This document shows positions 21,536 to 32,700 of a DNA stretch of 64,000 bases, in pieces. The notes under the pieces were generated by a model. It did no database searches and was not told the DNA's origin. It saw nothing but the letters and a program-made list of their open reading frames with translations. The position numbers were made by a program, and so were the translations under genes. How positions within the stretch are numbered: position 1 is the first letter of the stretch; every line of letters starts with the position of its first letter. The DNA comes from Tubulanus polymorphus (Eukaryota; Nemertea; Palaeonemertea; Tubulaniformes; Tubulanidae): contig NC_134026.1 of NCBI RefSeq assembly GCF_964204645.1, positions 7,378,001-7,442,000 on the forward strand, given 5' to 3'.

Positions 21536-22138
21536 TTGTTTCTTGTTATTTCAGTTGTCTAAATTCTTTAATCTTGGTCCTATTTCTACAGAACATGATC
21601 ACTAAAATATAACTCCAGTGACATGAAAACTTTATGAATTGGTCAAATTTAACTTTGTGTGACCTACAGTTATTGTTGTGAGCAAACGGTTATTACTGTA
21701 GCTATATAGTGGCATTGGTACTGCCCTGAACTGGATCAGTAATAAACAGTCAGCAGATTTTGTCTCCACGAATGGCGTATATACACGCACCTCTCAGTTG
21801 AAATATAGATTTCTTGAAAAAATAATTCAATATACAAAAATCGCAATAATAAACTTTGTATTGAGTGGATCTTTTCAGCTGAATAAATTCTAAAGTTGAA
21901 AAATAATTAAATCAAGTCTCTTACAACTGATACTGTCGTCTGATTGGTCAATATTCATGTGGTTAGTACAGTTTGTGAGGCAGATTACGCTTAATTTCTA
22001 TCATTTCAATTTCTGTGGCCGAACTGATGTGAGATTTTGCTCACTACCCGATAGGAGACCTTTGAATTTCAGCCTCATGTAAATATTTTATCAACAACTC
22101 GACTGTGACTGCAACTTCTTCAGACCCCGTCGTCAATC

Positions 22139-23197
22139 ATGGCACAAAATTTGAGCAAAGCCGACAGGGATTATTATCTATCCGTTTTTTATGCAACTTA
22201 TACCATTAACAATGATCTGGAACACGTTGTGAACTTTTTGGATCCTATATTTGCCGGCTTGAATTTCACTACTATTGTCACGCTAATTCGGTGTCGTAAA
22301 TCTCGTTCAGTTCGCGCTACGTTCATTTATCTGATTTCTCTAGCGATATCTGATCAGATATACATTCTTGATAAACTAGGTGGTTTTGCTCATTCAGTCC
22401 ATTACGTTGTATCGCGTTTAAAGAATCTTCTTTCAGCACAGAAATGTAGGATGTCCTCATTGTGTTCAGGTCTTGCACTATTCACGTCATATTTTAACAG
22501 GTTAAACTCATGGCGATATGTGCATTCTTGTATGAAAATACTCACAGGTCTAATAAATGATTTGCCGATGTCTTTTTCTAATTGGATTGTTGTTACGATG
22601 GCAGCTGAAAGGTTATTAGCGATAAAAAACCCGTTTTTTCACAAACAATACGTCACAAACCGCAAGAGGATGCTAGCAACGTTATTTACTTTGCCGCTAT
22701 CTTTATTTCACAACAAAGGTTTTTATACCGTTATTAAAACTTGTGGAAATGGAACTTGTTGTTATGGGTTAGACAAAGAAATAGCCAAACGAAGTGGTGA
22801 TTACTATGGTGTTATGGGTGGATTGTCTGCACTAAGCGTTGCATTAAAAGGTACAATTCCATGTATAATAATTTTATGTTTATCAGTGTTAACTGCTAAA
22901 ATAAGCTGCCTCTCAAACAAACACGTGACTAACAGGGGTAACAAAACCATGCTTTATATAACAATGTCCTATGTATTCTTAGTTTCCCCCTATGAGATTG
23001 GTTATTTTCTCGATAGAGCTTTGAGAACATTGGCTTTACGTGTACCTATTGGTTTCTATATGTCCTATTATTTAACATATCAGATATTTATCAATCCACG
23101 TCAATTAGTTTATCGCACTAATTTTTTCATATATTTACACACAATTTTCAGAGAAAAAATTTTCATAAAGAATCGATGTAAACGTCACCGAAATTAG
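22139..23197 (+). CDS. Divergent rhodopsin-like GPCR, intronless
   Basis: A single frame of 352 residues opens with ATG at 22139. It has seven candidate membrane segments: TM1 about residues 34-50 (IFAGLNFTTIVTLI), TM2 with FIYLISLAISDQ, TM3/ICL2 with NWIVVTMAAERLLAIKNPF (ER in place of DRY), TM4 about 180-195, TM5 about 225-255, TM6 with LYITMSYVFLVSP and TM7 about 305-335. It is a peptide-receptor-like class A GPCR. TM1 lacks the usual GN motif and the N-terminal region is short. It shares little with the 17.6-kb receptor. Position just downstream of rhotekin, on the same strand, looks incidental. It could be an orphan lineage-specific receptor; the ligand is unknown. Confidence 0.75.
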   Translation: MAQNLSKADRDYYLSVFYATYTINNDLEHVVNFLDPIFAGLNFTTIVTLIRCRKSRSVRATFIYLISLAISDQIYILDKLGGFAHSVHYVVSRLKNLLSAQKCRMSSLCSGLALFTSYFNRLNSWRYVHSCMKILTGLINDLPMSFSNWIVVTMAAERLLAIKNPFFHKQYVTNRKRMLATLFTLPLSLFHNKGFYTVIKTCGNGTCCYGLDKEIAKRSGDYYGVMGGLSALSVALKGTIPCIIILCLSVLTAKISCLSNKHVTNRGNKTMLYITMSYVFLVSPYEIGYFLDRALRTLALRVPIGFYMSYYLTYQIFINPRQLVYRTNFFIYLHTIFREKIFIKNRCKRHRN

Positions 23198-23461
23198 AAT
23201 TATAGTCTTTTATAGCAAGAAACACCAACATTGATTTCACTGCACACCAAAATCGTGGGATTTAACTACTGGAGAAATTATGATTAAAACATTCTTTCAT
23301 TGATCAAGAATTAGGTATTAATTCTAAAATAGTGCAAATAAAATCATCATCAATGTCGCAGTCATTTCTTCAAAATTATAAAGAATGCGATTCTCACTTC
23401 ATTTTTTTATTTGAATGCAGAATGAACTGTCAATAGAATGCCAAAATTATTATTAGGTGCG

Positions 23462-23758
23462 CAGGGGCGGATCCAGGGGCATGTTGTGACCATGTCGACC
23501 AATAAAAAGGGCATATATTCTTAATGTAGGGTGGAAAGCATATCAGCAAAATTTTTGAAATTTAACTATCATTTTAGAGCTTTCTGAGCATCTCTGAGAG
23601 GCTTTTAGTCAAGAAACAAAGGTTATATATATTTAGAAAAAATATCTATTGTGTATCTCAGGTGGTTCCAACGGCAAATTTTGATACAGAGAAAAAATAA
23701 AAAGGCACTTTAAAATTCCGACCGTGTCGGGCGACACGGTCTATAAATCCGCCCCTGT
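23462..23758. mobile_element. Non-autonomous element with CAGGGGCGGATCCAGG terminus (hAT-like end)
   Basis: Left CAGGGGCGGATCCAGG at 23462 and right TAAATCCGCCCCTG ending near 23758 are inverted. Terminal CAGGGGCGGAT motifs are common among hAT MITEs. I could not find identical 8-bp flanks, so the superfamily call is tentative. Relatives lie at 20395 and 35060-35630. Confidence 0.55.
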
Positions 23759-23759
23759 T

Positions 23760-26180
23760 GCGTACCGTACGCAGAGCCACGTACCCCCTCCCTCCCTTGT
23801 ACGCATTTGTATGCATTTCACAGACCCCTCCTCTTATCGTGCGTACGTACTAAATGGATGGTCCCTGACGAGGATCTCTAGCAGAGGAGTTCGAAATGTA
23901 GTTTATTTTGTTTCTTGATACGATTGTAATGAAGTTCTCCTAGGGGTTTAAACGTATTATCTTTTGTCCATCAGAGTGTACCGGGCCTATTCTGCCATGT
24001 ACTTCAAAAACTATCCAAATGGCAAATCATGCCATGGAATGAGTTTTTAATCAAAGACATTGCGATCTGAGTTTAGAATCATGGAAATGATCCTGCACTG
24101 GCACCACCACTGGAGAATGAGCTACACGGACGTGAAATGAACAACGCTTATCTCATCAGAACTATCCCAACGTATGCAAATTAATTGACATCACATTCTG
24201 GAAACTATCTCTATATAGTTTTCCACGGTCGCTTTTAACTGTCCAGAAATATATAAGAAATTCCAACACTTTTTTATCGTTTTGCCGTGCCCTAGCCCGG
24301 GCTGTCAGCCGCGTTTTCAGTCTGGTCCATTAAAAAGACTGGTTGGCGGTTACCTGTCCCGACTAACTCCGATAACTGAAGTTGGTCCTGTTTATTAGTC
24401 AACTAAATGAAACCGAATGCCAGGGTGAACTCTAGTTCGTTTATCTATCAGAATATAGAAAAAAATGCGACTGATCCGGATCCATGCCGGACAATTTTGG
24501 TGGACGAGTGTGAAATCCTGAAGTTTGTCAGTGATGGACCATTGCTTGGTTATCAAACCAATGTGTCATACGAGTTTAGATATTGGGAATATAACTTATC
24601 TAGATTTCCATTATATACATGCACTTTATTTCACACTATTACAGTCTACCGACAAAAGACGTGAAACTGGGGCCCCTGATTTTAAAATGCGATATAGAAT
24701 AAACTTCCTAATTCTCTACAACTTCTCTCTCGTTTCTGATATATTTGTCTTTATCCAGGGTTATTTCGAAATTCAGGACAAAATTACATAGTTTCTGGTT
24801 AGAATTTGGGTTTCAAGGATGGTTTTATCAGTGGTTTTAGTGTTTATTATTTGTGAAGGTTTCGGTTTTTTCGACTGTTTGCGAGATTTAGGTCACATCT
24901 GGTTTAATCACTTTGGCATTTTCAATCATTGATTCTCAGCAAATTTCATTGTATATTGTGCGACAAATGACAAATTTAGAAAGACATCCCATCATAAAAC
25001 GTAAAACTAAATGAGGTTTGTGATAAATTGCTGATTGTTTGAGATTGAGATAATACTTATTTTATTTAGTCATATTTACTCATTAGGTCTATATAGAAAT
25101 ATTTATCATAAACCCTTCATGTTACGTAAACATGTGGTCCTGATGCTGATGAACAGGGCTATCCAGAGACCAGAAAGGATGCACAGTCAATAAACAGTGA
25201 ATTTCAGTATAAAGCCTCAATCGAAACGTACGCTAGGCGACGTTGAGCAATTCTCGAACAACCGCCCGATTTGCTCGGCGTCGAACACGCTCGTCTGTGG
25301 CAACGGGAGACAGCGATGAGCTCAGACCACTATTCCAAAATCTTCTATATCCTATAGTAAAAACAAGAAATTCGAGAGTTTAGTTCATATATAAGCGCGT
25401 AAATTCAGGGGAAATCCTGCTTATGGCTCATAGGCCAGCATCTTAGCTACGCATTGAAGTGGTTTTCGCCCCACGTACCCAACCTAACTTTTGAAATAAT
25501 CAAACCTTTAGAAAGGAGGGGTATCCCAGTACAGGTATGCCAGTACATCCGAGCCAAATATCTAAGGGAATCCCCCACCGTGTTTGGTACCCTTACTCCA
25601 AGCAAAAAAAGTCCAGGGAATCCCTTATTTCATCATCGATCTGTCTCTCAGGATCAATGGATTTCATACATATAACCGAAATTCGTTACCTATCCCATTT
25701 GCAGAAATTATGGCAACATTTATGGGGGACCTCTTCTTCACTCTAGGTACTATTTTTGGGGTCTGGCCCTACGCATCTTCGAGCTACTAACCTAATTGTG
25801 GTCTGATGCCCGATTGCTCGTTGTAGAAAGACTGAAAATATCTCGGCTTCCGTCGCCGAGAAATTGTTTACCGATCACTCGGAGTTGCCCGTTGGCGAGA
25901 GACGCCAACGAGCAACTCATCAACTCTAGCCAATGAGTAAGCGAATAATTACCATGCGGTACTTCAAATACGGCATCACCCGAGGTACGTAGGAGGGTGG
26001 CCATCTTGACGGCGTCAGGCACATGATACAAGTGGCGGGAAAGATCAATCCGCTCAGCCAGTCTCTCCGTCGCACGTTGCATCCTCGCTTGAGGGATCCG
26101 AACTCGCTTCCAGTTCGTGTACGAATCCCTTGACGGGTGAAGATGTGTGCGTTATTTTTTCCCTTACTCACTGAACGTCG
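23760..26180. other. Intergenic DNA, transposon debris
   Basis: No gene recognised. Open frames at 24407-24791 and 25454-25790 overlap each other in different frames and have no domain signal. A GC-rich fragment with GAGCAATTCTCG and TGCTCGGCGTCG lies near 25230-25320 and another with repeated CTCGTTG/CAACGAG inversions at 25810-25930. Confidence 0.4.
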
Positions 26181-27234
26181 GTGCACATCGACACTGCGAT
26201 TGGAGACAACTAGTTGCAAGGCAGTTTTCGGCGCATGAGAGGAACTGGCTGGATACGATCAGTTGCTTGAATGTGTCGATGTGAGCGAGCTTACGATTGG
26301 TAAGCGTCGATCTATCTCCAGTTCCAGCCAGTTGCCCATGTTCTACTTTTGAGCAACTGGTTGTACTCAATCGCAGTGATATCCGTCGATGTGCGCGCTC
26401 TGGATCTCGACGATCGACACGCGCCATGCAGTTGCTGCAACTGACCGGTTTTAACTAAAGTCTATCCCAGTGGTTATGATCGCGGTGCATCAAACAGTTC
26501 ATATCATCGCAGATCTGGAACCCTGTGGTTTCTATGTGCTCAACCCTGCAAGTAACTGAGGTCAGGCAACTACTACATTCAAGAGTGAATAATACTAAAG
26601 TTTTCACATCCTGGTCATTCACTTCTCTTTATTCCTCTAGATTTGGTTTCTTCTTGTATATTCTCAAAGAACACCGATTACTTAAAATGTATTTAAGCAT
26701 GGAATTTCGAGGATTAATTTCTTATTTTGTGCACTTAACAAAGCTAGACATGCGCAAATATGTTAACAAATGACTATTTGTGGATTTGATTATCATCTCA
26801 TGAGTCGTACGTTCTGTGTTGCTATTTTGCTTACACACCGTCCAAATATAATGTTTCAACTTGAAAATTAGTTCTGACACTTTCTAATGTAAACATTGAC
26901 TTTGGTATCCTCGGAAAATATTCACTCTTGAATGCAACAAGACTTCAAACTAATTTTTCCTTGCTAATTTCTCCATTTTCTTAGTGTAAGCTTCGAAAAG
27001 TTTTGCTCTTTATTCACTCTTGCCTGTAACTATAGTAACAAGCAGCTGGGGTCCGGCGAGTCAGCGATGCTCATGGTGAGTTTGACCACTTACAGCTGTC
27101 AGTATCAATTAAATTGTTGTTGATACTGGCTCTTTGAGAGTGGAAATGCCGCGATCATAACCACTGGGATAGACTGCGCGGGGAAATCGTTCGGTAGCAA
27201 CTAGTTGTCTCCAATCGCAGTGTCGATGTGCGCT
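26181..27234. mobile_element. About 1.05-kb element with 36-bp inverted termini
   Basis: CATCGACACTGCGATTGGAG followed by ACAACTAGTTGC at 26185-26216 recurs inverted at 27199-27231. A second inverted pair lies inside: CTATCCCAGTGGTTATGATC at 26462 against its complement at 27153. The middle (26490-27120) is AT-rich and non-coding. This looks like a composite or foldback element. Confidence 0.6.
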
Positions 27235-27643
27235 AGGCTTTACGGCCATCATGCGGCACATAATTGAACAGGCAACCAGTCTAGGTAGAGGCCAGTCTAC
27301 ATTCGTAGACTGGTTACCTGTCCAATTCAATATCTAATTGAACACGATGTTGTAACACGATGATAATTTTCATCTACACTTCGATAATAATTCGGCCAAG
27401 TTCCCACTTAACATTACATAAGTTACAGAGATTTTGCAAGGAGACCCTATGGTGCTGCCATCAAAGCAAGACTCAATCAATTCAATACGATTTCTTTACG
27501 TTGTATCAATTTTTTTTTTCAAATCTAAAATAAATCTTTGAGAATATTTGACTGAAATGTCAATTATCTCAGAAATCTCAGTTTCCGGAGGCCGAGAGGG
27601 GAGGTCAACGGTGAAGGTCGTTGTGAGGGATTGTGAATCCAAG

Positions 27644-28672
27644 ATGGCGTCTCAATTCTTACGGCTCGCTGGAACTCGTACTAATAGCGCAGTTAGAAAT
27701 TACGCATCCGCACATGGCCCCTCAGCTACTGCTGGTCATGATGGTATTTATCTCTTTAATCTGCTGTCGCTTTATTTAAACGGTTTAAATCCCTGAGGTC
27801 ATAGCTAAATTAATGCAATCTGATCAATACAATCAAAATTAAGCTGTTTTATTGATTTGACTGGTTTTGCACTTCACTTTTTTCTCTACTAGGTGGTGGT
27901 AAACGATGGAAGATGTTATCACTTCTCGTAGCCATTCCCGGCGTTGTTTTATGTTGGATTAATTCCTATCAGAAAGAGAAGGAACACCATGAACATCACG
28001 TTCGACCCGAGTTTGTAGCATATTCTCATCTCCGCTTACGATCGAAGGTAAGCATACGAGAAAACAAGGCATCTAAGACTCAGTTCTGGAGATTTTTCAA
28101 TGACTGAATATTTAGACTGATATTGAACATGAACTAATTTCAACTGTAGTTTCGACTTTGCTGATTGATAGGCCTAAATTACTAATTGTATCTAGTAATT
28201 TTGCTGCAGGGTTTCAGATCTGATTAGGGCAGTTGCTCTAAGTTAGTTTCTTTAGTAATGTTATTTTCTTAGCTGTCCACTGGCTTTTAACTTAAACCAA
28301 CTGGCTTTTCCCAATCATAGTTTTTTGGTGAAATTTACCTCAGCGATTATAAAACAATCTGATTGGTGCCGCAAGTTTTCATGCGGCAAAGCTGCGCATG
28401 TACCTGCGCACACGGTCTAGTGTGGCCAGGTTTCGTGTCGTGGTTTAGTGTAGTGATGCCATCAGGTTCGAATCCCTGTTGAGGGAAGCTGGGCCGACAG
28501 CAGTCCATTGCCGTCTGTCAGCAGTATCCCATCAGTCTGTCCACCAGCATTATGTCATTTTCGCCATGTAACTGTGTGATTATATTTTCAGGCGTTCCCG
28601 TGGGGTGATGGTAATCATACTCTGTTCCACAATAAAGCCGTTAATGCACTCCCTGAAGGATATGAAGACTAA
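27644..28672 (+). CDS. COX6A: Cytochrome c oxidase subunit 6A, mitochondrial
   Basis: Three exons, 27644-27743, 27893-28047 and 28592-28672, join in frame to give 111 residues. COX6A is a small single-pass subunit of respiratory complex IV in the inner mitochondrial membrane. The N-terminus ([20 protein letters not shown]) is Arg-rich, hydroxylated and without acidic residues, as expected for a mitochondrial presequence. [19 protein letters not shown] is the membrane span. The family signature follows: [38 protein letters not shown]. Length and the C-terminus match animal COX6A closely. AATAAA sites follow at about 28806. It is convergent with the BDH1-like gene, with about 1.1 kb between stop codons. 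Confidence 0.95.
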
Positions 28673-29334
28673 CTCTAGTGAGGGGAACCGTGTGTTCATT
28701 TAGTTTATCGCGTGATTTATAGATAAGATCAGATCAGATTCAGTTTCAATGTTTGTGATTTATATATTAAATAGAGGTTCAGTCCAAAAGGTCGTGTTGT
28801 TTAACTAATAAATTAACTACAAATCATTTCCATTTATTCTTATTTCTTGTTTCCTTATTTTTTAAAGAAAAGTTGAAGCTTCATTGGTTTCGATTGGTAG
28901 AAAAGTGCTGAACTAGAGGATTCAGAGAGACAGCCGAGGAGAGAGAGACTCCTCTGACTGTGATAAAAACATTAAAACTTTCGAATGCACATTTTAAGGA
29001 AGACTCATTTTATTACCATAATTAAATTCAGCATTGTATAATCAATATGAGACAGATCATTGTGACTCGTAGGGGACAAGGGGAATGGCTACTAATTCAA
29101 ACAACTGGACCTAGGTCGATGAGAGTTACATCTGGATCCAGTATGATGAGATGTACCAGAATCCAGTTTATGATTTCTTTAGACCAGGATCCGGCTTATG
29201 AGACTATTCGTTGAATGCAGTTCTATGTGACCTAGGTTAAATCTAGACCTGTTCAACAGTTGTGAGTTATAAGTGTATACAGTGGAACCTCATTATTGGA
29301 ACTTCATGGGAGCAGAAAATTTGTTTGTTATATC

Positions 29335-29668
29335 CATCCTCGCATGCCAGGGTTTGGTTGCCGCACGTCAAAGCACATGTTTGAATAAACCCTGGCCGCA
29401 AACCCTTCATTGGTCTAATACAGGCAGCAGTAGCCATCAGTCTATGTATTATCGGTAAGCCAATCAGATGCGTTGTTTTTCACCAACAGTTTCGCTCAAT
29501 CAATACAACGCATCTGATTGGCTTAATACATAGATTGATGGCTGTAGCGGCAATCTGTCCGCCAAATCTTGGGTAATGTAATAGACAAATGAAGGGTTAG
29601 TGGCCAGGGTTTATGTTTGCATGTGCTTCGGCGGGTGTCAACCAAACCCTGGCAAGCGTGGATGGTTA
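29335..29668. repeat. Foldback MITE, second copy of the 13.3-kb family
   Basis: Outer arms TCCTCGCATGCCAGGGTTTGG and CCAAACCCTGGCAAGCGTGGA, and inner arms CAATCAGATGCGTTG against CAACGCATCTGATTG, are inverted. Internal phrases TTCATTGGTCTAATA and CTTCGGC match the copy at 13285-13655. Confidence 0.7.
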
Positions 29669-29747
29669 GGCCTATATCCGGTATGAAATCATTGAAACTT
29701 TCCTATTCTTGAGGTTCCACTGTGTCTTGATAATCAGCAGTCGGTTT

Positions 29748-32700
29748 TTATTGCGTAGGACGTAATGCTTGAGGTAATGGAATGCCCATAAACCATCTAG
29801 CAGCTAACCAATCATTCATCCATACCGGTAAATACAGAGAACCATACACGGACGCCTACAAAATACAGAGAAGCATAAACTTAAACCTACAAAATACTGA
29901 GAACCATAAACTGAAACCTACAAAATACTGAGAACCATAAACTGAAACCTACAAAATATAGAAAACCATAAACTGAAACCTACAAAACATACAATATATA
30001 TATGCTTTACTGTATGTACTCAGTACATACAGTAAAGCATAAGGATTGATTAAGGCCAGGTTAACTACGATATATCATAATACTCTTGGCCAAGTTCCAC
30101 AGTTGTGAGTTAAAGTTAACTCTGAGTTAAAATCAATTTATTTCCAATGAGAGAATCAAATTTAACCCACAAGTTCTGTGGAACCGGATCCTAAAAATTA
30201 TGAGACTAAAAATATGACATGACTTAAAAGTACCTTGTTGGATGATGACTGACTAACTACATCTAACGAGTTAACTGTTTAATGTAGCATTTATTATGTT
30301 ATTTATCCTTCAATTAAACGAAAATTAGGATGAAGGCATCAGAGTGAGTATCGCATTGACAGGTACAGGTATAATCTTACCTTACAGAAATCATAGATAG
30401 GATGATTGCCACCTCCGATTAGATAATGATGTTCAGGTTCCTCACTGAATAAACCCTCGATGTAAGCATCTATGACGGGTTGAGTCGTTGGAGCTTTGAT
30501 TTTTAGAAATGGTTCCGATCCTTTAATTTGACTATCGATATAGCCTCGTCCGTATACAAGCTTCTGTTCTTGGGACATACTCTCCCAAATTGTATTCATG
30601 CATTTATTCACGTTTTCCATCTGTGAAAATAGACAACATTGAAAACTTCAATATTTTGCATGTTTATGTGCAAGGAGGCTCAAGCAGTAGAGCTCTAGTC
30701 TACAGCAGACTCCACTTGTCTTAAATCTTCTGTTTCGCCTCTTATCTCGCAGGACTGCAAGTGAATTCCAGGGAGCGTAAAATTTTGAATATTTTGTCAC
30801 GCAAGGCAAATTAATCAGAGGCAATCAGCTCTGTAGCAGTCTAGGAGTCTTCTGTACAGCGGTAGCTTCTTTATACAGGTAAACTTTAAATTACAGACAA
30901 CATCTTGAAATTACAGTCGAATTTATAAAGTCATATTTTCATTAGAATTCGTTAGAATTATAAAAGGGGCAACCATGAAAAAATGTGGATAATAGATACG
31001 GTAGTAGATTGCATGTAGTCATACGTTATGAATTCCGGTTGTCGCTCCATAGTTTCCCGGTTCAACGATAACGACTTCGATTCCCCATCGTTTCATTTCA
31101 ATACGTAAACAAGTTGAATAAGCTTCTAAACCCCATTTACTGACGCAGTACGCGCTCTGTAGAGGCCACGCACTTCTTCCTTTTACGCTAGTTACATTCA
31201 CTATACGCCCTACAACACAACAATTATATCACCGTTAATTCATCTGTACAGTTTCCCCTCTTTCATGCTCTCGCACACGAGCGAATTTTGCGTACGCATT
31301 TAGCCCTGCGCAAAATGATGCGTACTCATTTAGCGCAGAATATAGGGCCGCGCAGAATGTAGGGCCGCGCAGAATATAGGGCCCCACACACGAGCCGAAC
31401 ACTGCGCTCAGCAAAGGGAGCTATGGCAAGCACGTATGCATTATACAACCATATTTACTGCATATCTGCACCATTTACTCGCGACTTTTGATTGCCCTTG
31501 TCAAATCTATTTGAATATGAAGAAATTTTTCTGTTCTTATCATATCTACATCGGGATTAAAAGTCTTGCCCGGGGAAAATTATGATTTTGATAATTTAAG
31601 TAATCCCATATCAACATTAAGTTATATTCATGTCATAAATCAGTGTTTTTCTAATCTAAAGTCAATATACTAGCCGCTATCATCAGTTTTTAGTAATGAC
31701 ACATGCACATTGATGATGAATGAAACGCAAATAGCCCTGAGTTGCCCGCACACGAGAGCGCAGTTGGCGCTGCGTCAAAAAATATCAAACATGGTAGATA
31801 TTTGGCGAACGACAAAATGCGCCCGCACATGAGCCGAAAACAGCGCTGCGCCATTTGCGTACGCAGTTTTCGGCTTGTGTGCGGGGGCCTTTACAATGCC
31901 TATATACCTCACACCTCGAGTAATAGGCCTAATAGATTTTTCTACTCAAGATAAACTAAAGAGCATCACAAAATATCACAGTTATTACTGGTAGTTGAAT
32001 CTAATGACAACCTATACACAAGCGAAGCTTTCATAACAGAACACCTAAAGCTTCCCGTTCTTTTTTAGGTAACTTCAAAATATGACCATAACATGAATCA
32101 CATTTACTATTCGTACTGTTCGTGTGCTTCTCGTTGTACATTATTTTCAACAAGAAAAAAACTTTCAGCTTTTCTCGAATGAGAAAGCTTCGGTTCTTAA
32201 CAATTATTCTTCACATACTGTAGTACCCTCCCTCTCCGTCTCCATCTCCTTCTCCCCATACCTATCCCTCTCTCTATCATATTTCCTCTCTCTTTTTAAT
32301 TTCTCACCTTGCTGTTTTCGTATTAGTGGTATAGCCGCGTTTGTCACTCGAATGGCTCCGAATAAATTCACATCACTTACTTTCTGATATTCACTGATAG
32401 AAGTGAGTTCGGCATCTCCAGAATAATTCACACCGGCATTGTTTAATACTGCCCACAAACCTACAACAAATCATCATACAGAATAGAGAAATAGAGACTT
32501 CAACCCACAACAGCAAGCGGTTAATCATCAGGGCGGCCACTTTTATTTGACTTGCTTTTCCCCCAACTTTAACTTAACTCAAATTTCCTTGACTTTTCCC
32601 TGATCTTTAGCTTTTGCAAAATTCCCTCACTATTCCCCGTCTTTTTTTAAGAAAAGAAATTCCCTGATTTCCCGATCATGAATATTGACAATTTCATTAA

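Noticed and set aside
26164-26427. Overlapping open frames of 87-97 residues on the minus strand (25792-26427)
   Set aside because: They lie in foldback transposon sequence, overlap in different frames and show no protein family.
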